Positions 58,001 to 64,000 of a stretch of DNA of 64,000 nucleotides are shown one piece after another. The stretch comes from Gemmatimonadota bacterium (GTDB lineage: Bacteria > Gemmatimonadota > Gemmatimonadetes > Gemmatimonadales > GWC2-71-9), in contig SHZU01000005.1 in NCBI GenBank assembly GCA_009692115.1, positions 124,001-188,000 on the forward strand, given 5' to 3'. The first letter of the stretch is position 1. The number at the start of each line of letters is the position of its first letter. Made by a program: the position numbers and the translations under genes. The notes under the pieces were generated by a model. The model saw nothing but the letters and a program-made list of their open reading frames with translations. It was not told the DNA's origin and did not search any database.

Positions 58001-58295
58001 GCACTGGGAAATGGACCTGATGGCCAAGGGCGGATTTACGCCGGCCCAGGTGCTCGAGATCGCCACGATCCGAGGGGCGGCGTATCACGGCCTCGATGGT
58101 CAGATTGGGTCCCTCGAGGTCGGCAAGCTGGCCGATCTCGTGGTCCTCGACGCGAACCCGTTGGTCGACATTGGGAACGCCCAGAAGATCCGCTACGTGA
58201 TGAAGAACGGAATTCTCTATGCCGGTACCGATGCCGCGCGGGTCTGGCCCGGACCCCGGCCGGCCGGCAAGCCGTACTTCCTCGGGAGGCAATGA
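55050..58295 (+). CDS. Secreted PD40 propeller-amidohydrolase fusion
   Basis: 1081 residues: signal peptide ('LILAFGGPLLELSAQ'), then about 620 residues of TolB/PD40-type propeller with many 'SPDGR' blades ('SPDGRFMAF', 'SPDGRLIAF', 'SPDGRRIFA'), then a complete amidohydrolase domain (about 670-1075). The latter holds 'DAHAHPHIEH', Lys in 'TAVKDYAQD', 'GIEHSMGL', and 'MGAHGQMFG', ending 'LADLVVLDANPLV'. Such Tricorn-like/amidohydrolase giants are widespread in this bacterial group; the propeller may gate peptides to the hydrolase. It stands alone with no operon partner. Confidence 0.9.
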   Translation: MRIDKFLLVGLILAFGGPLLELSAQEPKRWSVETPTGPTRPLAFDATEGTWMSLAVSPDGRFMAFDLLGSIYEIPIVGGTARRLTEGRSWNLFPRYSPDGRLIAFSSDRSGSHNIWVMDRQGAGLRNVAPSVENIYKPSWSPDGRRIFAGTAGDGVPNQLVAFTLAGGRQTLLQNSGSVNGAGSEPLGAGLIFERSVRPVYPFGFNPYVTPLGGVRIDRYDQATAEVTTVVERPGGAFAAALSPNGRMLAYINRDIDDVRLIVHDLVTRAERVLLRRLDRDRQDSGSDYGPYPTMAWHPDGSQLFLGRGGKLIAIEVATTKVTEIPFRAPVERQMSETIRFKADEPSGRTTTRTHRFGSRTSQGILFEALGDLWLEDAAGVRRNLTQSDAHETSPVLDPKTGALYYASWTDDSLGAIYRSATLGGSTERLTSIPAQYGSLAVSPDGVTLAYVRGAGGVERGLWLSNETDFELIVRAPTGVERRVAGISGQPLEYANIAGKIPPSVQFGPTGQTLYFTEFERDTLVLKRIGVNGAGETVLFRFPNAVAAVPSPDLTWIAVREYQRSFITPFADAGQPVSVSLFDKTGFSVRVDPEDGGYLTWSPDGRTLGWTRGTGFYEKDVDRIEAEARSPVIVPVGGSWTGPRVPGSTARRTETAIEFAIDAPSGAVALTGVRLVTMNPKREVLEGATILIQGSRIAAIGKRVAIPAGAKVFDLGGRTVIPGLVDAHAHPHIEHSSLHVIEQRPTYLSGPLAYGVTTVFEIYGNEYRDGWISDMLRAGKMTGPRFFTTGSVIYGQRRGSRLRMYRPIETLDDAREQLRWNKDHGATAVKDYAQDTRLRRHLVITAARELGLNVVSESSSDPQMNFTQLMDGVTGIEHSMGLAPFYDDVIRYWGGTSAGMTPTLLVVYNGKMGEGWYHQGRKLWEDAKLTRFIAPEQLMRIRNPTHLWPEDMFAWTMAAEIRKLFAAGTSLQMGAHGQMFGLDAHWEMDLMAKGGFTPAQVLEIATIRGAAYHGLDGQIGSLEVGKLADLVVLDANPLVDIGNAQKIRYVMKNGILYAGTDAARVWPGPRPAGKPYFLGRQ

Positions 58296-58331
58296 GGGTT
58301 CTCGCAACCCGGTCTCCGTCGCCTCGCCCCG

Positions 58332-58556
58332 TCAGGGCGCGGTCCAGGTCGTTGGATGGAGTTGTCCGGTCGGCCCGGAGTACGCCCGCTCGCCCCGGGC
58401 GGTCTCGATCCCGAGAACCCCGGGTTGGGTGGCCGCGAGACTGGCCATACGCTCGGCCATCGCAGCGTACCCGTTGTTGCCGGGGGTTCGGCGAGAGGCG
58501 AAGATTACGGCGTAGTAGTGGGGCGGGATGTTTGGGGCAAAGGCCGGATCGGTCAT
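58332..58556 (-). CDS. Antibiotic biosynthesis monooxygenase-like protein, probably truncated
   Basis: 74 residues from ATG 58556. The start 'PHYYAVIFASRRTPGNNGY' and 'MASLAATQPGVLGIETARG' match small ABM-fold heme-degrading or polyketide-cyclising monooxygenases of about 100 residues. After 'ARG' the expected last strand is missing and a dissimilar tail ends at 58332, so a frameshift is likely. The ATG overlaps the stop of the upstream MaoC gene in ATGA, so translation is coupled. Confidence 0.55.
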   Translation of the reverse strand: MTDPAFAPNIPPHYYAVIFASRRTPGNNGYAAMAERMASLAATQPGVLGIETARGERAYSGPTGQLHPTTWTAP

Positions 58557-59023
58557 TCTGCGCTCGGTCCCGGTTTCTTCTGGGCCGAACCCATCCACTC
58601 CGCAATGACGTGGGGCTCGGAGGAGCCTTCGACCTCGATGGTCACCGCGAACCTGAGAACCGCGCGCGATCCCCGATCCTCGACCGCCATCAGCCGCCGG
58701 CGGGCCCGGATCGGCTTGCCGACCGGGACCGGCCGAATGAACCGAATCTTGTCGAACCCGTAGTTGAGCACATACTCGACACCGTCGAGCGGTTCGTCAG
58801 CTGGATGCCGGGTGAACCAGGTCAGATTTGCAAGCAGGAGGAAGCCCTGCACGATAGTGCCACCGAACGGCGTATTGGCTTTCGACCACGCGACATCGTC
58901 GTGAAACGGGTCCGCATCGCCGGTGAGGGCCGAGTAGGTGTCGACCATCTCTTGGGTAATGACCCGCCAATCGGACAGGACCTCCCGGCCGATGTCTTGT
59001 TTCAGTTGCTGCAGGGTTGCCAC
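58553..59023 (-). CDS. MaoC-like hotdog dehydratase
   Basis: 156 residues from GTG 59023, which follows a strong GAGGAGG site; ATG 59053 is in frame but less well placed. The MaoC motif 'YSALTGDADPFHDDV' holds the catalytic Asp/His, followed by 'FGGTIVQGFLLLANLTW'. These are (R)-specific enoyl-CoA hydratases or related dehydratases. Coupled by ATGA to the monooxygenase-like gene downstream. Confidence 0.88.
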   Translation of the reverse strand: MATLQQLKQDIGREVLSDWRVITQEMVDTYSALTGDADPFHDDVAWSKANTPFGGTIVQGFLLLANLTWFTRHPADEPLDGVEYVLNYGFDKIRFIRPVPVGKPIRARRRLMAVEDRGSRAVLRFAVTIEVEGSSEPHVIAEWMGSAQKKPGPSAE

Positions 59024-59160
59024 GGGTACGCCCTCCTCGGAGCTTGAGGTCAAGATAGCGTTGGATCAGGAGAGCGGCCACCGTCCTGGCACGAAACCAG
59101 CCGGGCCCTCGTAGGGTGCTCAGGCTCGAACCCAATCCATCCATTGTCAGCGAGATCTGG

Positions 59161-59946
59161 ATGACAGAGACGTTAGGCGCTCGATCGACGCCGTTGTGGC
59201 CGCGGCGGGACCTCCTCACACTGGCCCTTGGCGCCGCGGCCGTGCCGCCATGACTTGGCTGTCAGGCGCCGGTCGAGCCGGTGCCGGTCGAATCGCACCT
59301 GACCGCCCGGCCCGCGCTCCCGACCATCGAACCCACTCGCGGGGTCACGCCCCTCGGCCTCGCCCCCTGGCGGGACGGGACCCTCTATGTCCCCGCGAGT
59401 TACGACCCTGCCGTCCCGGCGCCGTTGTTCGTGGCCTTCCATGGGGCCGGTGGATCGAGCGCCGAGTGGGCGGCCTATCGGGTGCGGGCCGAGCAACGGA
59501 AGATGATCCTGTTGGCCCCCGATTCCCGGAGCGGAACCCGGGATCTCTTGTTGCGCCAGGTCGGGCCCGATGTGGTGTTTCTCAACTGAGCCCTTGGCCA
59601 CACCTTTGCCCGGTGCCGGATCGATCCGGCCAAGATTTGCCTTGACGGGTTTTCGGACGAGGCCTCCTATGCGCTGACGTTAGGCGTGTCGAACGGTGAT
59701 TTGTTCACGAACTTGATCGGCTATTCGCCGGGTTTGTTGACGTTCATCGACGGCCGGATCGGCCGGCCCCGGGTGTTCGTGTCGCACGGCACCGCCGATC
59801 CCATCCTGCCGGTGACGACGACCCGCGATGTCATCGTGCCAGTGCTTCGGGGCACCGGCTACGATACGACGTACCGCGAGTTCAGCGGGGTTCACGAGGT
59901 GCCGGCCGCCATTTCCGACGCTGCGCTCGACTGGTTCCTCGCCTGA
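59161..59946 (+). pseudogene. Esterase (alpha/beta hydrolase, PHB-depolymerase-like) with two in-frame TGA codons
   Basis: ATG 59161 starts a twin-arginine signal 'RRDLLTLALGAAAVPP', then TGA (59251-59253), then a lipobox-like 'LGCQ' and the hydrolase in the same frame: 'LYVPASYDPAVPAPLFVAFHG', TGA (59587-59589), 'GFSDEASYAL' (nucleophile elbow), 'SHGTADPILP' (Asp) and 'GVHEVP' (His), ending at 59946. All 262 codons are in one frame apart from the two stops. The nucleophile elbow has Glu where relatives have Gly (GFSDGAS). The two TGAs can come from CGA or GGA by single changes. Confidence 0.75.
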
Positions 59947-59992
59947 CCCGAGCGTATTATCCAGCGTGACTTCATCTCCCGACGCCAACGCC

Positions 59993-60610
59993 ATGACGCC
60001 AACCAAGGCCGCCCGTGGCGTGGCTCTGGTCACGCTAGCGGTCTTGGCGGCTTGCGGCGGGCCGGTGCGTTCCTCGGCTCCCGCCCCGTTGGTCCGGCCG
60101 GCTCCCGCGGTCTCGGCGGCCGATATTGAGTTCATGTCCGGCATGATTCCCCACCACGCTCAGGCCGTCAAGATCGCCGGCTGGACCGTGAGCCACGGAG
60201 CCCGTTCTGACATCCGGATTTTGGCTGAGCGGATCATCGTGGCCCAACGCGACGAAATCGCGCTGATGCAGGCCTGGCTCCGGGATCGCGGGCAACCGGT
60301 CCCGGCGGCCGATGCCACCCACCACCGGATGATCATGGACGGCGCCGCTCACGACATGTTGATGCCGGGGATGCTGACCGACGAGGAGCTTGCGGCGCTC
60401 GATCAGGCCCGCGGCTCGGCCTATGACCGGTTGTTTCTGACCCACATGATCAAGCATCACGAAGGCGCGATCACCATGGTCGACCGCCTCTTTGCCGCAG
60501 ACGGCGCCGGCCAGGACGAAGTGGTGTTCCGATTCGGATCCGATGTTCACGCCGACCAGGGTACCGAAATCGAGCGAATGCAGTCGATGCTGGCAACAAT
60601 TCCCAAGTGA
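59993..60610 (+). CDS. DUF305 domain lipoprotein
   Basis: 205 residues from ATG 59993 (GTG 59966 possible). Lipobox 'LAVLAAC' near residue 20. Two helical DUF305 repeats carry the conserved pairs 'MIPHHAQAVKIA' and 'MIKHHEGAITMV'; the His/Asp/Met pattern is thought to bind a metal, probably copper. It is periplasmic and lipid-anchored. The following LVIVD lipoprotein starts 14 bases on, and this pair recurs in related genomes. Confidence 0.9.
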   Translation: MTPTKAARGVALVTLAVLAACGGPVRSSAPAPLVRPAPAVSAADIEFMSGMIPHHAQAVKIAGWTVSHGARSDIRILAERIIVAQRDEIALMQAWLRDRGQPVPAADATHHRMIMDGAAHDMLMPGMLTDEELAALDQARGSAYDRLFLTHMIKHHEGAITMVDRLFAADGAGQDEVVFRFGSDVHADQGTEIERMQSMLATIPK

Positions 60611-60623
60611 CGGAGCCCCGCCT

Positions 60624-62426
60624 ATGAACCGCGTGTCTGTTCCATCCCTGGTGCTGATCGGGGCGCTCTCGCTCGCCGCCTGTTCTCAATCCACCTCCGG
60701 TTCGGGTACCACGCCGGTTCCCGTGGCCGGCCTTTCGACCGTGGCGCCGAGCCCCGATCCCCGGGTTGGTTTGAGTGCTGGAAAAGCCACCGCCGGCGTG
60801 GCCGCTTGGAACATGCGCTTGGTGTCGAACACGCCCTCGCCTGCGCTGTTCCAGGGGGTCAGCAACTCGGACCTCGCGTTTCGGGGTACCCACGTGTTCC
60901 AGGGCAACTACAACGGGTTCGTCGTGTGGGACATGGCCAATCCGAAGAAGCCCACCCTCACCAAGCCGTATCTCTGCCCGGCGTCGCAGAGTGACGTGTC
61001 GGTGTACGGCAATCTCTTGTTCGTGTCCGGCGAGGGCCTGACCGGCCGGCTCGACTGCGGGCCCCAAGGAGTGCAGGACGCGGTGAGCCACGACCGGCTC
61101 CGCGGGATCCGGATCTTCGATGCCACCGACGTCACCAACCCGAAATACATCGCCAACGTCCAGACCTGTCGCGGGTCCCACACCCACACTGTGGTCGAGG
61201 ATCCGAACGACAAAGCCAACGTCTATATCTATGTCTCCGGCTCATCCGGTGTTCGTCCGAACGACGAGCTCCCAGGCTGCTCGGGCCTGATGCCGGAGGA
61301 CGACCCGAACTCCGCGCTGTTCCGAATCGAAGTCATCAAGGTGCCGCTCGCCGCACCCGAGCAAGCCCGGATCGTCAGTTCGCCCCGGATCTTCCAGGAC
61401 CTCGCCCCGGTGGCGCGTCACGCCGAGCCGGCCGACTCGGCCGACCTGACCCGCGCGGCGGCCCGCCCGCCTCGTCCAGCCCGCCCCGGTGCCGGTCGCG
61501 GCCCGACCCAGTGCCACGACATCACCGTCTATCCCGCCATCGGCCTCGCCGCCGGTGCGTGCGGCGGCTACGGTCTCCTGCTCGACATCAGTGACGTCGC
61601 CAATCCAATCCGGATCGGTGCGGCGGCCGATTCGAATTTTTCGTTCTGGCATTCCGCGACGTTCAGCAACGACGGGTCGAAGATCCTGTTTACCGATGAA
61701 TGGGGCGGGGGATCGGCGCCCCGCTGCCGGGTGACCGACAAGTACGAGTGGGGCGCCAACGCGCTCTTCACGCTGGTCAACCGGCAGATGCAATTCAAGA
61801 GCTACTACAAGATGCCGGCCGCGCAGACCTCGGTTGAGAACTGTGTGGCGCACAACGGCTCGTTGATCCCGATTCCCGGACGCGATGTCATGGTCCAAGC
61901 CTGGTATCAGGGCGGGATTTCGATCTTCGACTGGACCGATGTCTCCAAGCCAACCGAGATCGCCTACTACGACCGGGGCCCGGTGGACTCGACCCGGCTG
62001 GCCAATGGCGGTTCGTGGTCGGTGTATTGGTACAACGGTTACATGGTGAGTTCGGAGATTGCCCGGGGCCTCGACATCTTCGAGCTGGTGCCGAGCGGCC
62101 ACCTGTCGCAGAACGAAATCGATGCGGCCAAGTCGGTCCGGTTCGACTACCTGAATGCGCAGGGGCAGCCGAAGCTGGTGTGGCCGGCCACGTTCTCGCT
62201 GGTCCTGGCGTACCTGGACCAACTCGAGCGAGTCAACGGACTGGCCGCCGACAAGATTGGATCAGCGCGGGCCGAACTGGCTCGGGCCGAGAATCTCTCC
62301 GGCCAATCCCGGCGGGATGCGTTGAGTCAGTTGTCGACCCGGCTCCACGGCGATGCCCGGGGCGCCGCGGCGGAACCCAAGGCCCACACGCTGGCCTCGG
62401 CGGTTGGGGAGCTGGCCAAGCGCTAG
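60624..62426 (+). CDS. LVIVD repeat lipoprotein
   Basis: 600 residues from ATG 60624. Lipobox 'LSLAACS' (about 15-21). A beta-propeller of LVIVD repeats: 'VVWDMANPKKP', 'RIFDATDVTNPKYIANVQ', 'LLDISDVANPIRIG', 'SIFDWTDVSKPTEIAYYDRG'. A C-terminal helical extension follows residue 500. LVIVD propellers are cell-surface scaffolds or enzymes of unknown reaction. It is transcribed with the DUF305 lipoprotein and may act with it in metal handling or envelope function. Confidence 0.88.
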   Translation: MNRVSVPSLVLIGALSLAACSQSTSGSGTTPVPVAGLSTVAPSPDPRVGLSAGKATAGVAAWNMRLVSNTPSPALFQGVSNSDLAFRGTHVFQGNYNGFVVWDMANPKKPTLTKPYLCPASQSDVSVYGNLLFVSGEGLTGRLDCGPQGVQDAVSHDRLRGIRIFDATDVTNPKYIANVQTCRGSHTHTVVEDPNDKANVYIYVSGSSGVRPNDELPGCSGLMPEDDPNSALFRIEVIKVPLAAPEQARIVSSPRIFQDLAPVARHAEPADSADLTRAAARPPRPARPGAGRGPTQCHDITVYPAIGLAAGACGGYGLLLDISDVANPIRIGAAADSNFSFWHSATFSNDGSKILFTDEWGGGSAPRCRVTDKYEWGANALFTLVNRQMQFKSYYKMPAAQTSVENCVAHNGSLIPIPGRDVMVQAWYQGGISIFDWTDVSKPTEIAYYDRGPVDSTRLANGGSWSVYWYNGYMVSSEIARGLDIFELVPSGHLSQNEIDAAKSVRFDYLNAQGQPKLVWPATFSLVLAYLDQLERVNGLAADKIGSARAELARAENLSGQSRRDALSQLSTRLHGDARGAAAEPKAHTLASAVGELAKR

Positions 62427-62431
62427 ACCGC

Positions 62432-63253
62432 CTAACGGGGGATCGGCCCGGCCGTGGTGACCTGATAGTTGCCGTCGGGATCGACCGTGACCGTGACCGT
62501 GCCGTCGGTGTCGGTGCGGTAGACCGCCCGGCGGTGCAGCTGGTAGTACCGCATCGCGGCCGGGTCGGGATGGCCGTAGCCGTTCGTGGCGCCGACGCTG
62601 ATCACCACCACCTCGGGCTTGGTGCGGTCAATCCACCCCGGCGTCACGCCGTTCCGGGCACCGTGATGGGCGGCCTTGAGGACATCCACGTCAGGAATAA
62701 TCCCGGCTTCCATCCAGGCGTTCAGCGCCTCGACTTCGCTATCGCCGGTGAGCAGAGCGCGGAAACTGCCGCGCTCAACCAAAACGCCCAAGCTGCTGTT
62801 GTTCTCGGATGCCCCGGTCAGCGCCGACGGGAAGACGGTAATCCGGACATCGCCAAGCATGATCGGATCCCACGGGAGGGGCGGGCTTTGGATGCCCCGC
62901 CGGGCCAGCCACTCTTCCACCGATCGGGCATTGTTGTTGGCGGACGGGCGGTGATTGAAGAAGTATTGGCCGACCGGAAGACTCGAAAGTACCGCGTCCA
63001 TGCCGCCGATATGGTCGGCGTGGTTGTGGCTTCCGATCGCGGCCACCAACGAGTCGACCCCCTGCTCGGCCAGGACCAGTACGATGTCGTCGCCCCGACT
63101 CGCGTCAACCAACACCGCGCGCCGGCCCAGTTGAATCAAGATCGCGTCGGCCTGGCCCACATCGAGGAACTTGAGTTCGAGGGCCTGCGCCGCCGCGACG
63201 GAGGCGGCCAGCAGCCAGACCAGAACCGCTAGCGCCCCGCGGAAGAACCTCAC
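62432..63253 (-). CDS. Secreted ComEC/Rec2-like MBL-fold hydrolase
   Basis: 273 residues with signal peptide ('LLAASVAAAQ'). Metallo-beta-lactamase core: 'GSHNHADHIGGMD' (HxHxDH), 'ALLTGDSEVE', 'KAAHHGARNG' and 'GNGYGHPDP'-type end ('ATNGYGHPD'). It matches the soluble MBL domain of ComEC with no membrane part. Role is uncertain: extracellular phosphodiesterase or nuclease. Convergent with the LVIVD gene, five bases apart. Confidence 0.88.
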   Translation of the reverse strand: MRFFRGALAVLVWLLAASVAAAQALELKFLDVGQADAILIQLGRRAVLVDASRGDDIVLVLAEQGVDSLVAAIGSHNHADHIGGMDAVLSSLPVGQYFFNHRPSANNNARSVEEWLARRGIQSPPLPWDPIMLGDVRITVFPSALTGASENNSSLGVLVERGSFRALLTGDSEVEALNAWMEAGIIPDVDVLKAAHHGARNGVTPGWIDRTKPEVVVISVGATNGYGHPDPAAMRYYQLHRRAVYRTDTDGTVTVTVDPDGNYQVTTAGPIPR

Positions 63254-63262
63254 CCGGACTTC

Positions 63263-64000
63263 TTAGTGCCGGACAACCGGCTCCAACCGGACCACCGAGG
63301 ACGGCTTGCTCTCCCCGTCGATGGCGAGATAGATGAACCCGTCGACTCCTTGCCGGACGTCCCGAATCCGGCCCTGCCGGCGGAAAAGAATCTCGGTCAA
63401 CTCGGCCTTCTGCCCGTTAATTGTCAGGCGGTCGAGTCGGTCGCCGCTCAAGCCACCGACCAACGCGCTGCCTTTCCAATTTGGGAACTGATCGCCGGTG
63501 TAGAACAGGAGGCCCGAGATCCCGATCGACGGAACCCAGATGTTGGCGGGCTGTTCCATGCCGGTTTTGTGGGTGCCGCTGTGGATGGCGTTGCCGCTCC
63601 CATAATTCACCCCGTAGCCGATGACCGGCCAGCCGTAGTTCAGGCCCTTCCGGATGTTGTTCAGCTCATCGCCGCCCTGCGGTCCGTGCTCCACGGCCCA
63701 GACTTCGCCGGTCTCGGGATGCACAGCCAAACCCTGCGAGTTCCGATGGCCGTAGCTCCAGCTTTCGGGCCGGGCGCCTTCTTTCCCAACGAAGGGATTG
63801 TCGGCCGGCACTTTCCCGTCGGCCTGAAGCCGAATGATCTTGCCCTGGTGGTTCGACAGATCCTGGGCCGGATGGGCCGTCAGATCGCCGATGGACGGTA
63901 CCATTCGGTCACCGACGGTGATGAACAAGAACCCGCTCTTGTCGAACGCGAGCCGAGATCCGAAGTGACCCGGCGCGCCCTTGGTGACCGCGACGAAGAT
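63263..64000 (-). CDS. PQQ-dependent soluble aldose dehydrogenase (YliI/Asd-like), partial
   Basis: At least 246 codons are open to the window end, so the N-terminus lies outside. Six-bladed-propeller features: 'GSRLAFDKSGFLFITVGDR', 'SYGHRNSQGLA' (His-Arg-Asn around PQQ), 'EHGPQGGDE' (PQQ/Ca2+ contacts) and 'GLNYGWPVIGYG'. It oxidises aldose sugars in the periplasm with PQQ as cofactor. The gene is followed on the same strand by the ComEC-like hydrolase 9 bases on. Confidence 0.9.
   Translation of the reverse strand: MFVAVTKGAPGHFGSRLAFDKSGFLFITVGDRMVPSIGDLTAHPAQDLSNHQGKIIRLQADGKVPADNPFVGKEGARPESWSYGHRNSQGLAVHPETGEVWAVEHGPQGGDELNNIRKGLNYGWPVIGYGVNYGSGNAIHSGTHKTGMEQPANIWVPSIGISGLLFYTGDQFPNWKGSALVGGLSGDRLDRLTINGQKAELTEILFRRQGRIRDVRQGVDGFIYLAIDGESKPSSVVRLEPVVRH

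Noticed and set aside
17348-59589. TGA recoding (Sec or Trp) to explain three in-frame TGA codons
   Set aside because: TGA ends many intact genes here, including ATGA-coupled ones, and no SECIS-like context or catalytic Cys/Sec position fits. Nonsense mutation is simpler.
15176-62440. CGTTAGGC as a DNA uptake or chi-like sequence
   Set aside because: The number of copies seen is within about twofold of what base composition predicts, and several are simply overlapping stop codons of convergent genes. Only the TTA-Gly codon effect is kept as a finding.

Overview
The window looks like chromosomal DNA from a free-living, high-GC bacterium, most likely a member of the Gemmatimonadota. This rests on the mix of families (tandem CocE-type hydrolases, S9 and M28 peptidases, many amidohydrolases, ADOP/PadR pairs, DUF305 plus LVIVD proteins, a PD40-amidohydrolase giant) and on the GC-rich, ATGA-coupled gene style. 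It is an inference; no rRNA or other marker gene is present. I saw no rRNA, tRNA, CRISPR array, insertion sequence or prophage.

Layout. 0-1.9 kb: serine hydrolase (cut by the window edge), ornithine-cyclodeaminase-like gene and a frameshifted lipoprotein. 1.9-6.8 kb: a PadR regulator between two ABC-2 export systems, with two palindromes in the divergent spacer. 6.9-15.1 kb: a five-gene operon with abutting or overlapping junctions (two CocE-like hydrolases, FAD oxidase, glycosyltransferase, S9 peptidase). 15.2-18.7 kb: a hydrolase remnant, a CarH-type B12 photoreceptor divergent from a fasciclin gene, and a broken histidine kinase. 18.7-23.2 kb: D-aminoacylase, PLP dehydratase, bicupin, quinone reductase. 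23.4-30.8 kb: amidotransferase remnant, TonB receptor, sialidase-like protein, an Rrf2/NosY-like deletion scar, nitronate monooxygenase, a collapsed DUF885 gene. 30.9-33.3 kb: TauE exporter and MBL-rhodanese. 33.3-36.4 kb: alpha/beta hydrolase and a second S9 peptidase. 36.5-39.6 kb: a coupled methylthioadenosine disposal operon (mtnP-apt-mtnA-aldolase). 39.6-49.8 kb: a second D-aminoacylase/PLP dehydratase pair and housekeeping enzymes. 49.8-53.8 kb: tandem class-C-type serine hydrolases and an amidohydrolase. 53.9-54.9 kb: a cluster of gene remnants. 55-64 kb: the 1081-residue PD40-amidohydrolase, MaoC protein, an esterase with two in-frame stops, DUF305 and LVIVD lipoproteins, a ComEC-like MBL protein and a PQQ sugar dehydrogenase (cut by the window edge).

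Two themes stand out. First, the intact genes are rich in secreted or periplasmic hydrolases for peptides, esters and N-acyl-D-amino acids, together with PLP enzymes that would process the released amino acids; this suits an organism living on cell debris. Second, about a dozen loci are visibly decayed by nonsense codons, frameshifts and large deletions that leave matched gene ends. One scar joins an Rrf2 regulator tail to a NosY-like permease tail and may mark a lost nitrous-oxide reductase or similar export locus.
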